DNA from: Verrucomicrobiota bacterium | GTDB lineage: Bacteria; Verrucomicrobiota; Verrucomicrobiia; Verrucomicrobiales; DEV007 | Assembly: GCA_013152075.1 (NCBI GenBank) | Contig: JAADHD010000029.1 | Span: 1 to 10,360 of the forward strand | Direction of reading: 5' to 3' | DNA: 10,360 bases | Shown here: piece after piece, positions 1-6,689 of the stretch | Layout of the letters: every line of letters starts with the position of its first letter | Numbering within the stretch: position 1 is the first letter of the stretch | Translations under genes and position numbers: made by a program | The notes under the pieces: generated by a model | Databases searched by the model: none | What the model was told of the DNA's origin: nothing | The model's input: only the letters and a program-made list of their open reading frames with translations

Positions 1-14
1 GAGGATTTGAACAT
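1..14 (-). CDS. Possible start of next gene (DUF58-type expected), truncated by window edge
   Basis: Downstream of the MoxR stop codon on the minus strand there is an ATG at 14, followed by codons for Phe-Lys-Ser before the window ends. A GAAGG sequence lies just upstream of the ATG, but the spacing is short at about 2 nt. MoxR ATPase genes are commonly followed by a DUF58 protein gene, which would fit here. With only four codons visible, the identity is a guess from context. Confidence 0.22.
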
Positions 15-37
15 GACCTTCAAGTGAAGGGCCAGGT

Positions 38-1006
38 TTAAGCAACGGCAACCTTGGAGATGATTTGTTTTAAGACTTCATCGGCACCAATGCCGTCTGC
101 CTGGGCTTCGTAGCTGAGCATGATGCGATGCCGCAGGCAATCGATCGCCACCGATTGGATGTCATCAGGGGTGACAAAATCCCGTCCATGCAACCAAGCG
201 TGGGCGCGCGAAACCTTATCCAGAGCGATGCCTCCGCGCGGACTGGCGCCGATTTCAATGAGCTTGCCAATATCCTCACCGTAGCGATTGGGGTGGCGGG
301 TGGCGGTGATCAAATCGACTAGATATTGATCCATGTTTTCCGAGACCTGGATCTGTTGAATTTGTTCCCGCGCATCAAAAATGACTTGCTGGGAGATCAG
401 CTGGATTTCTCCAGTTTTATTTTTCTTGCCCTCTTCACCTCTCACTAGTCGAATGATTTCGATTTCCGATTCTTCGGGAGCGTAGCCGATGGTGATATGC
501 ATCAGGAAACGATCCATTTGCGCTTCGGGCAACGGATATGTGCCTTCCTGCTCAACTGGGTTCTGAGTGGCCAATACCATGAACAGTGGAGGCAGTTGGT
601 GAGTGTTCTGCCCGACAGTGACGGTCCGCTCCTCCATTGCTTCGAGCAGGGCTGCTTGGACTTTGGCCGGTGCACGGTTGACTTCATCGGCGAGCACCAG
701 GTTACCAAAAATCGGGCCGCTTTGGAATTTGAAGGTTCCTTTGCCGCCTTCTTCGAAATACATGTCCGAGCCAGTGATATCGGCCGGCAGTAAATCGGGG
801 GTGAACTGGATACGACTAAAATCAGCTTCCAGATTGTCGGATAGAGTTTTGATCGCCCGGGTTTTGGCGAGCCCAGGCAGCCCTTCCATCAGCACATTGC
901 CGTTGGCGAGCAGGGCGAGGATGAGTCGCTCGACGACTTTTTCCTGGCCGATGATGGACTGACTTACGCGAGCCTGAAGTTGTTGGATGGATTCGAGAGT
1001 GGACAT
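38..1006 (-). CDS. MoxR-family AAA+ ATPase
   Basis: This is a complete 322-residue protein of the usual MoxR length (about 310-340). MoxR proteins are chaperone-like AAA+ ATPases thought to help mature or insert partner proteins, often with DUF58 and von Willebrand-A domain proteins encoded next to them. The Walker A motif GLPGLAKT is at residues 42-49. Walker B is LVLADE, with Asp107 and Glu108. The sensor 1 region reads LATQNPVEQEGTYPLPEAQ, the hallmark MoxR stretch, and ASPRGG near residue 255 carries the sensor 2 arginine. There is no signal peptide or membrane segment, so it is cytoplasmic. The ATG at 1006 lacks a Shine-Dalgarno sequence and lies only 14 nt from the inverted repeat of the neighbouring GxxExxY element, so its leader or promoter may lie inside that element. 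The family call is firm. The client protein is unknown because the downstream gene is cut off. Confidence 0.95.
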   Translation of the reverse strand: MSTLESIQQLQARVSQSIIGQEKVVERLILALLANGNVLMEGLPGLAKTRAIKTLSDNLEADFSRIQFTPDLLPADITGSDMYFEEGGKGTFKFQSGPIFGNLVLADEVNRAPAKVQAALLEAMEERTVTVGQNTHQLPPLFMVLATQNPVEQEGTYPLPEAQMDRFLMHITIGYAPEESEIEIIRLVRGEEGKKNKTGEIQLISQQVIFDAREQIQQIQVSENMDQYLVDLITATRHPNRYGEDIGKLIEIGASPRGGIALDKVSRAHAWLHGRDFVTPDDIQSVAIDCLRHRIMLSYEAQADGIGADEVLKQIISKVAVA

Positions 1007-1020
1007 GACTGGGGAAATGT

Positions 1021-1047
1021 CTCACACGAAGGCACGAAGACACGAAG
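1021..1047 (+). repeat. Left inverted repeat, three 8-bp CACGAAG-type units
   Basis: The repeat contains three consecutive words ACACGAAG, GCACGAAG and ACACGAAG after CTC. It is the inverse of 1227-1253 with two mismatches, both inside the innermost word. Its outer end is 14 nt from the moxR start codon. Confidence 0.85.
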
Positions 1048-1054
1048 TTTTTAA

Positions 1055-1261
1055 TTATGCTTGATTGATGGAGATGAGTGAGTTTCTGAAGTTTTGTGGG
1101 CCGCGCTGCTCGAGCATCTCAGTCAGCACGATCTCATAAACACTTTCCAGCAAGCCGGGGCCTAATTCCCGATGCAAGTGATAAGCGCAATCTACTACAA
1201 TTTCGGGCAATTCCTCCTTGTCTTTCCTTCGTGCTTTCGTGCCTTCGTGTGAGTCGCTCAT
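1055..1261 (-). pseudogene. GxxExxY protein, internally deleted remnant (68 aa)
   Basis: The translation contains EIVVDCAYHLHRELGPGLLE followed by SVYE, which holds the family's defining G-x-x-E-x-x-Y motif in GLLESVY. Full members are about 120-140 residues and continue with a PD-(D/E)XK-like core. Here homology stops after MLEQRG and the frame ends 14 residues later. I infer an internal deletion that joins the first half to a terminal tail. The ATG at 1261 is 3 nt after the HAD stop codon, and the first residues (SHEGTKARRK) are translated from the right inverted repeat. This is also seen in many annotated members, where the ORF reads into the element end. The function of GxxExxY proteins is unknown. 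This copy very probably makes no working product. Confidence 0.7.
1227..1253 (-). repeat. Right inverted repeat of the GxxExxY cassette
   Basis: Read on the minus strand this copy is CTCACACGAAGGCACGAAAG followed by CACGAAG. It matches the left copy at 25 of 27 positions and lies 11 nt from the stop codon of the HAD gene. It overlaps the 5' end of the GxxExxY reading frame. Confidence 0.85.
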
Positions 1262-1264
1262 GGT

Positions 1265-2269
<1,005 letters not shown>

Positions 2270-2296
2270 AATAAAAGGGATGATGGGAAAGGGGGC

Positions 2297-2425
2297 TTAA
2301 GGCATAACTAGAGAGATGTGGCTGGGCAAAACAGTAAATCGTAGTTTCTTCTTTTTCACCGCAGCCTTGACCTCTGGCCGGTTGACGGATTTTCGATGAA
2401 GAATGAGGGTTGTTCTGTCGTTCAT
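2297..2425 (-). pseudogene. Short ORF (42 aa), possible YegS-type lipid kinase remnant
   Basis: A 42-codon frame begins at an ATG at 2425, 46 nt past the sulfatase terminator stem, and ends 27 nt before the HAD start. Its segment TLILHRKSVNRPEVKAAVKK has the same shape as the opening of YegS/diacylglycerol-kinase-like proteins, where an LILNGKS-type strand is followed by an acidic-basic helix. Intact members are about 300 residues and carry a GGGDGT motif, which is absent here. There is no clear ribosome binding site. It could be a decayed lipid kinase gene, a real small protein, or a chance frame. The resemblance is from memory and short, so I hold it lightly. Confidence 0.33.
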
Positions 2426-2470
2426 GGATTGAGATTTAAAAAGATAAGGGATTTCAGAGGATTGTGACAC

Positions 2471-2505
2471 AAAAAAACCCGGAGCTGCCTGGCGGCGGCT
2501 CCGGG
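2471..2505 (-). terminator. Intrinsic terminator of the arylsulfatase gene
   Basis: Positions 2478-2505 fold into a GC-rich 12-bp stem (CCCGGAGC against GCTCCGGG plus four inner pairs including one G-T) with a four-base loop. On the minus strand it is followed at once by seven T residues (2477-2471). It begins 23 nt after the sulfatase stop codon. The plus-strand side has no comparable T run, so it works in one direction only. Confidence 0.93.
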
Positions 2506-2528
2506 CTTTGAGAGTATGGGTGTTAGTA

Positions 2529-4103
2529 TTATTTGGCTGGTGGGGCAAGTTTTTCCATCACCTGATCCAAGTTGAAACTAGCTGCTTTTTGACGGGGCGG
2601 ATATTCCTTGAAGGTCGCGAGGAATTTCCCAACGTAAGCTTGCGCAGGCACTAACAAATAGACTCGATCAAGCATCCAGTCGTAGTAGGTGTTTGAAGTG
2701 ATTGAAGCGCGCTCATAGGGGTCGCGGCGTAGATTGAAAATCAACGGCACACGAAGAGTTACGAAGGGCTCCATCCAAACACGGAAGGTGCCGACGGTTT
2801 GTTGTTCCATAAATACAGCTTTCCAGTCATCGTAACGTAGTGCCATGATGTCGCCATCGTCAGAGAAGTAGAAAATCTCATGACGCGGGCTCGGGGTATT
2901 CGCTGGATCTTTGAGGTGATCAATCAGGTTGTAACCATCCAGGTGGATTTTGTAATCACGCCCAAGAGCCTTGGAGGTGTATCCATCCAGCAGGTCTTCT
3001 TTAATATCTGTTTTCCCTGCGGCAGCGAGGAAAGTCGGCAACCAGTCCATGTGATGAACGATGCCATTACTGACTGATCCAGGTTTGACAACGCTAGGCC
3101 AGCGTAACATGGCGGGCACACGCCATCCGCCTTCCCAGTTGGTATTTTTTTCACCACGAAATGGAGTGGAACCTGCGTCCGGCCAGGTGTTGTAGTGAGG
3201 GCCGTTGTCGGTTGAGTATTGGACGATGGTATTGTCGGCGATGCCGAGTTCGTCAAGCACTTTGAGGAACTCACCGATGTGCATGTCGTGTTCGACCATG
3301 CCAGCTTGGTATTCGTCGGCTTTGGGATATTTTTTGGCGATCAGCTCACGTTTAGCTGAACTGACGTGGGTTCTGAAGTGCATCCGTGTTCCGCTCCACC
3401 AGACAAACCAAGGTTTGTCTGCTTTGGTCTGGCGTTGAATGAAATCAATGGCTGCAGCGACAGTTTCGTCATCGACGGTTTCCATACGCTTTTTGGTCAG
3501 CGGGCCGGTGTCTTCGATTTTGCCATCAGCGGAGGATTTGATCACACCTCGTGGGCCGTATTTTTTGTGAAATTCAGGATCCTTTGGATAATCTTCGTTT
3601 TCCGGCTCTTCTTCCGCGTTGAGGTGGTAGAGATTGCCGAGGAATTCGTCGAAGCCATGATTGGTTGGCAACATTTCGTCACGATCACCAAGGTGGTTTT
3701 TACCAAACTGACCGGTGGCGTAACCTTGGTCTTTCAGCAGTCCGGCGATGGTGGGATCCTCGACTCGCATGCCTTCCTTGGCTCCGGGCATGCCGACTTT
3801 ACTCAATCCAGTGCGGAACACGCTTTGCCCCATGATGAAAGACGAGCGTCCAGCTGTGCAGCTTTGTTCGCCATAGTAATCGGTGAAAATAATGCCTTCA
3901 GTGGCGATGCGATCGATGTTGGGTGTGCGGTAACCCATCACGCCTTTGGTATAGGCAGAGATGTTGGATTGCCCGACATCGTCACCCCAGATCACCAGGA
4001 TGTTGGGTTTTTTGTCAGCGGCTTGTGTGGCAGAGGGGATTAGAGTGGCAAACAACGCGATAATCGAACAGATTACCCTTCGGGTGAGCTTAGTTTTTTT
4101 CAT
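2529..4103 (-). CDS. Secreted arylsulfatase (type I, formylglycine-dependent)
   Basis: This 524-residue alkaline-phosphatase-fold sulfatase hydrolyses sulfate esters. A signal peptide (hydrophobic about residues 10-24, cleavage probably after SATQA at 28/29) directs export. The metal-binding start NILVIWGDDVG supplies Asp41 and Asp42. The sulfatase signature is SCTAGRS, with Cys82 the residue converted to formylglycine by a maturase, so the CxAGR consensus is intact. Further active-site segments are GKNHLGDRDE, WSGTRMHFRTH and STDNGPHYNTW, and a C-terminal subdomain follows. All key residues are present and the length is normal. The substrate is unknown, although marine relatives commonly attack sulfated polysaccharides. 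No maturase gene is in the window. The start at 4103 gives a good signal peptide despite lacking a Shine-Dalgarno site. A TTGACA-containing promoter candidate lies upstream and a strong terminator follows, so it looks monocistronic. Confidence 0.95.
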   Translation of the reverse strand: MKKTKLTRRVICSIIALFATLIPSATQAADKKPNILVIWGDDVGQSNISAYTKGVMGYRTPNIDRIATEGIIFTDYYGEQSCTAGRSSFIMGQSVFRTGLSKVGMPGAKEGMRVEDPTIAGLLKDQGYATGQFGKNHLGDRDEMLPTNHGFDEFLGNLYHLNAEEEPENEDYPKDPEFHKKYGPRGVIKSSADGKIEDTGPLTKKRMETVDDETVAAAIDFIQRQTKADKPWFVWWSGTRMHFRTHVSSAKRELIAKKYPKADEYQAGMVEHDMHIGEFLKVLDELGIADNTIVQYSTDNGPHYNTWPDAGSTPFRGEKNTNWEGGWRVPAMLRWPSVVKPGSVSNGIVHHMDWLPTFLAAAGKTDIKEDLLDGYTSKALGRDYKIHLDGYNLIDHLKDPANTPSPRHEIFYFSDDGDIMALRYDDWKAVFMEQQTVGTFRVWMEPFVTLRVPLIFNLRRDPYERASITSNTYYDWMLDRVYLLVPAQAYVGKFLATFKEYPPRQKAASFNLDQVMEKLAPPAK

Positions 4104-4132
4104 ATGATAAGGTAGCTAGGTTTGGAAAGCGT

Positions 4133-4162
4133 AGGGTATGATCCTTTAAGCCATCTTGTCAA
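4133..4162 (-). promoter_or_regulatory. Candidate sigma-70 promoter for the arylsulfatase
   Basis: On the minus strand a perfect -35 hexamer TTGACA (4162-4157) is followed after 18 nt by TACCCT (4138-4133) as a poor -10 element. Transcription would begin about 25 nt upstream of the start codon. The -35 match is strong and the -10 is weak, so an activator might be needed. Confidence 0.4.
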
Positions 4163-4198
4163 CTATTCGGTCATATTCTAAAGTTTGTTATTTTATAA

Positions 4199-4223
4199 AG
4201 AGTCGTGCGTGATAGTTGCGACT
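4199..4223 (-). terminator. Weak hairpin after the methyltransferase gene
   Basis: GAGTCG and CGACTC form a 6-bp stem around a 13-base loop directly at the methyltransferase stop codon. On the minus strand the T-rich run CTTTATAAAATAA follows. The long loop and interrupted T run make it a weak terminator candidate separating this operon from the sulfatase. Confidence 0.35.
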
Positions 4224-4789
4224 CACTTGGTAGCCACAAAAACAAAAGCCGGAGGGAAGTTCAGCATGATGGAATGAGTGCGTTGGACGTCAGCGAAATA
4301 ATCATCGAGTAGTTTGCGAAAGCGCTTAGCGGGTTTGAGCAGGTGCACGCCAGTGTAGGCGAAGGTAACAAAGGTTCCACCCTCTTTCAGGCGGGGGACA
4401 ACATTATCCAGTAACGCACATTGTAATTCCTCTGGAAATTTTGCCCAGGGAAGGCCGCTGACGATGACGTCAAACTGACCATGTTTTTCGATCCAGGATG
4501 AAAAATCAAAGTCCTGACCGGGCGCTTGTTCAAAATGCAGCTCAGGGTGTAAATCCTGCAAGTGCGAGTGAAAGCTGGCGTTGATTTCTATACCAAGGTA
4601 TTCGCCAGCCGAGCCAAGGGTTTTTTCGAGGTCATGAGTGAAAGCACCCGTACCAGGGCCAAGTTCCAGCACATGTGAATTTTCCGTAACGCCAGCAGCT
4701 TTAACAATATGTTTTGCCAGTTTGGGTCCAGAGGGGGCTAAGGCTCCGGTATGATGGAAGTGTTCGAAAAAATTGCGGTAAAAAGCCAT
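4223..4789 (-). CDS. Class I SAM-dependent methyltransferase, PmtA-like
   Basis: This is a 188-residue methyltransferase. The S-adenosylmethionine loop is VLELGPGTGAFT at residues 40-51, with the ribose-binding acidic residue in YLGIE at the end of the second strand. Motif IV is VIVSGLPWAKFP. The opening (FFEHFHHTGALAPSGPKLAK) and the SGLPW motif match the bacterial phosphatidylethanolamine N-methyltransferase (PmtA) group and related rRNA-dimethylase-like enzymes. A lipid substrate is therefore plausible but not proven. There is no membrane segment. The gene starts 10 nt after the stop codon of the UbiA-family gene, so the two are almost certainly co-transcribed. No Shine-Dalgarno sequence precedes the ATG, which suggests that translation depends on ribosomes arriving from the upstream gene. 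The enzyme class is secure and the substrate is an inference. Confidence 0.85.
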   Translation of the reverse strand: MAFYRNFFEHFHHTGALAPSGPKLAKHIVKAAGVTENSHVLELGPGTGAFTHDLEKTLGSAGEYLGIEINASFHSHLQDLHPELHFEQAPGQDFDFSSWIEKHGQFDVIVSGLPWAKFPEELQCALLDNVVPRLKEGGTFVTFAYTGVHLLKPAKRFRKLLDDYFADVQRTHSIMLNFPPAFVFVATK

Positions 4790-4799
4790 CTGATATTAA

Positions 4800-5744
4800 C
4801 TATTGAGCGGTTTGAAGGAATTCCTTTGCTTCAAAAATGCCATACTTGTGAGCGTAGAGTAGGGCTACGGCGGCAACAGATGTGATGAGTGTGATAATAA
4901 TGACCCAGGGGTTTTGCAGTAATTGTTCCGGTTCGAGGCGTGCGCCGACTTCGCTCATTGCGTGATTAAAATAAGCAATTACGGCGATGATGATCAGCGG
5001 GAAAACGAAGACCAAATTATTGAATACCTCGTAACTGGAAATCGCCCAACCTGAACAAAAACAAAACAGATTGGCGTAGGTGATCATGGCAATGATCAAA
5101 CTTTTGTTGGTATAGACTTGAAAAGACTTGCGGTATTTACCGCTGAGCTCCACATCGTTGATCATGCGGAATTCGGAGTAGCGTTTGCCTGTCATCAACA
5201 GACCGCCGAATGCCCACCAAGCAAGCATGATGGAAAGTGGCGGAGGGTTCAGGGTAGTAGTCAGGGCATACCAACCGAGCCAGAGGCGGATGGGGTTGTT
5301 GAAAGATTCCGCAATGACATCGAGGTACGCTCTATCTTTCAGGCGCACAGGTTGGATGTTGTAAACCAGCCCGCTGAATAAAAGTAGGCCGAGCGCGATG
5401 GTGTAACCAGGATTAGAGAACCACCAAAGCGCCAATCCAAAGCCGACAACAATCAGCCCAGCCATAATCCCCCAAAGAATGGGAACCTTAACTTTTCCGG
5501 CGGGAATACCCCGGTGCTTTTTGGTTGGATGAAGTCGGTCGAAAGGGGCGTCGAGGATTTCGTTGAGAATGTAGTTGGCTGATGCGATCAGGCAGGCGGG
5601 AATGAGTGAGAGGCCTGCTACCCATACCATGGACAAAGTGAGATCGAGGTCGAATACCAGCACGATGGCGACCGCGTGGCCGAAAACGATGAAGATATTC
5701 TTCAGCCAGTGGTCAATTCGAGCGACCTTGAGATATTCGATCAT
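4800..5744 (-). CDS. UbiA-family prenyltransferase, decaprenylphosphoryl-phosphoribose synthase-like
   Basis: This multi-pass inner-membrane protein (314 residues from the preferred start) has about eight to nine hydrophobic segments. The first aspartate-rich motif is SANYILNEILDAPFDRLHPT followed by KKHR. The second motif region reads VYNIQPVRLKDRAYLDVIAE, and GGLLMTGKRYSEF follows. The HPTKxxR and GKRYxE words are typical of the Rv3806c branch, which joins phosphoribose diphosphate to polyprenyl phosphate, rather than of quinone-pathway UbiA. The first motif is atypical, with Asn-Glu in place of the usual Asn-Asp. I chose the Met at 5744 because relatives begin MIEYLKxARxxHW. The ATG at 5807 would add 21 residues with no similarity. 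The downstream methyltransferase is 10 nt away. The family is secure, while the precise substrate is inferred. Confidence 0.88.
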   Translation of the reverse strand: MIEYLKVARIDHWLKNIFIVFGHAVAIVLVFDLDLTLSMVWVAGLSLIPACLIASANYILNEILDAPFDRLHPTKKHRGIPAGKVKVPILWGIMAGLIVVGFGLALWWFSNPGYTIALGLLLFSGLVYNIQPVRLKDRAYLDVIAESFNNPIRLWLGWYALTTTLNPPPLSIMLAWWAFGGLLMTGKRYSEFRMINDVELSGKYRKSFQVYTNKSLIIAMITYANLFCFCSGWAISSYEVFNNLVFVFPLIIIAVIAYFNHAMSEVGARLEPEQLLQNPWVIIITLITSVAAVALLYAHKYGIFEAKEFLQTAQ

Positions 5745-5802
5745 ATCAGGATGTAATTGGTTGTTTTTTGCAAATATTCCGGACAAGGAAATTTCCCCGC
5801 AA

Positions 5803-5831
5803 TGCATAGCTCAGATCGAGCTGATTGACAA
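5803..5831 (-). promoter_or_regulatory. Candidate promoter for the UbiA-methyltransferase operon
   Basis: Minus-strand TTGTCA (5831-5826) is separated by 17 nt from TATGCA (5808-5803). Transcription would begin near 5797, inside the codons that a start at 5807 would need, which supports the start at 5744. An AGCTC/GAGCT inverted repeat with a 5-nt loop sits in the spacer and could be an operator. The -10 is poor. Confidence 0.28.
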
Positions 5832-5895
5832 AGGGATTTAAGGCTGGAGGTATCTCTAATTATGCACGCTCTGCCAAAAAATGACGCCAGGGCAG

Positions 5896-6327
5896 CTAAG
5901 GTTCCGCCTGATCCCGCTTCCGCTCCGGCATGATCACACATGCTCCCTTGCAGCCAAAAAGTTTACTCAATACGAGCCGGTTGCGACTAATCCACATATA
6001 AAAAAATTCCGCCACCCAGATCACTCCGGGTATCCACAAAAATAGGGACACTGGAACCAGTAATGGCATGCGCATTCCAAGAAACCGAATGCAACGGGCG
6101 CCTCGATGAATTTTTCCATCGGCGGTCACACAATGAATCGCTTCCAATAGATCCTCCCGGGTCAAACCTGGCGCGATGATAGCCGCCTGCGAATCCTTGA
6201 TCGGCATAAACTTGACGCGATTGAGCCAATCCAACCAGGTCAGCGATTTCATCTGAAAGGTACACAAGGGACAATCACTATCGTATAAGACGATGTTGAC
6301 CCCGTTGTTGTTGTTTTCACTACTCAT
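5896..6327 (-). CDS. DCC-family thiol-disulfide oxidoreductase-like protein (DUF393)
   Basis: This 143-residue protein carries the DCC signature VLYDSDCPLC near its N-terminus, with Cys19 and Cys22 forming a CxxC pair in a thioredoxin-like setting. DCC proteins are named for the conserved Asp-Cys-Cys residues. They are predicted redox proteins with no well-defined substrate. A helix-rich middle with FLGMRMPLLVPVSLFLWIPG is typical, and the hydrophobic stretch near residues 85-110 may be membrane-associated. I start it at the Met at 6327. The same frame is open back to 6411, but the extra 28 residues have no family match and overlap the upstream gene. The 6327 start lies 4 nt after the stop codon of the zinc-ribbon gene, which implies co-translation. 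The family is secure and the biological role is unknown. Confidence 0.87.
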   Translation of the reverse strand: MSSENNNNGVNIVLYDSDCPLCTFQMKSLTWLDWLNRVKFMPIKDSQAAIIAPGLTREDLLEAIHCVTADGKIHRGARCIRFLGMRMPLLVPVSLFLWIPGVIWVAEFFYMWISRNRLVLSKLFGCKGACVIMPERKRDQAEP

Positions 6328-6331
6328 CCTA

Positions 6332-6553
6332 TCACGAGTCACGATCCTGCAACCATTGCCTGAAATCAAAAATCCCCTGCGGGTCACGTCCACTATCGTC
6401 ACCATCACCAATCACCAAATCCCAACGGTCCATGCAACCGGAACAACGATAGGCCACGATATCACCATCCTGCCAGCCTTCTTCAGGCGGATAGGAAAGC
6501 CGGTGCGCTTTCTGCCCACAATCGACACAGGTTATTATTTCCGGAACATCCAT
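6332..6553 (-). CDS. Small zinc-ribbon protein (73 aa)
   Basis: Two CxxC knuckles, CVDC near residue 9 and CSGC near residue 37, are about 25 residues apart and probably bind one zinc ion as a rubredoxin-like ribbon. Between them is LSYPPEEGWQDGDIVAYRC, a conserved block that I recognise from small uncharacterised bacterial proteins. The conserved SYPPEEGW words argue that this is a real gene rather than a chance frame. The tail is acidic (GDGDDSGRD). It is cytoplasmic, with no signal or membrane segment. It is the first gene after an extended -10 promoter candidate and ends 4 nt before the DCC oxidoreductase gene, so the two are probably one transcript. The function is unknown. Metal binding is inferred from the cysteines. 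Confidence 0.8.
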   Translation of the reverse strand: MDVPEIITCVDCGQKAHRLSYPPEEGWQDGDIVAYRCSGCMDRWDLVIGDGDDSGRDPQGIFDFRQWLQDRDS

Positions 6554-6569
6554 CGTTTATCTGGCCTTC

Positions 6570-6599
6570 AGTATAGCACGCCTCTTACTACCTATCCAA
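6570..6599 (-). promoter_or_regulatory. Extended -10 promoter for the zinc-ribbon/DCC operon
   Basis: On the minus strand TTGGAT (6599-6594) and TATACT (6575-6570) are 18 nt apart. A TGC triplet directly before the -10 makes it an extended -10 element. The start point would be near 6563, leaving a leader of about 10 nt before the ATG at 6553. This agrees with the absence of a clear ribosome binding site. Confidence 0.48.
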
Positions 6600-6689
6600 T
6601 TCCTCATAACGAGCAGTCGGCCCAATCACATTCTTACCGATTTTCTGCAAAATAGTTTCTCCTATCCGAAGGTGTGAATCAAATCAATC

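Larger units (their letters stand above)
1021..1253. mobile_element. Small inverted-repeat cassette carrying a GxxExxY fragment
   Basis: A 233-bp unit is bounded by near-perfect 27-bp inverted repeats at 1021-1047 and 1227-1253, which match at 25 of 27 positions when one is reverse-complemented. The interior encodes the start of a GxxExxY protein. Elements of this kind, with ends built from CACGAAG-like words, are widespread around GxxExxY genes in Planctomycetes and Verrucomicrobia (background knowledge). The unit almost exactly fills the space between the HAD stop codon at 1265 and the moxR start at 1006. I see no target-site duplication and no transposase, so if it moves it does so with help from elsewhere. 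The mechanism is unknown, and the term mobile is an inference from the repeats and the family's distribution. Confidence 0.6.

Noticed and set aside
1021..1047. CRISPR-like repeat because of three tandem CACGAAG words
   Set aside because: The words are contiguous without spacers and form the end of an inverted-repeat element.
2426..2548. Upstream extension of the small 2297-2425 frame to position 2548
   Set aside because: The extra codons run through the sulfatase 3' end and its terminator hairpin, so they are not a plausible coding region.
3366..4043. Plus-strand 225-codon open frame opposite the arylsulfatase
   Set aside because: It lies wholly inside a sulfatase gene with every catalytic motif intact, and its translation shows no family pattern, so it is an antisense shadow.
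5745..5807. Upstream ATG at 5807 for the UbiA protein
   Set aside because: The 21 added residues have no family similarity, and a promoter candidate overlaps them.
5836..5876. Possible dif recombination site at the skew switch
   Set aside because: TTATGCACGCT resembles one XerC-type arm (8 of 11 to the Escherichia coli form), but the opposite arm matches at only about 4 of 11 positions. This is too weak to call.
6328..6411. Longer start at 6411 for the DCC protein
   Set aside because: It would overlap the zinc-ribbon gene by about 80 bp and add residues not seen in the family, while the 6327 start is tightly spaced after that gene.
6554..6689. Terminator after the transglutaminase-like gene
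   Set aside because: I looked for a GC-rich stem followed by a T run on the minus strand and saw none that was convincing. The promoter candidate is the only signal in this gap.
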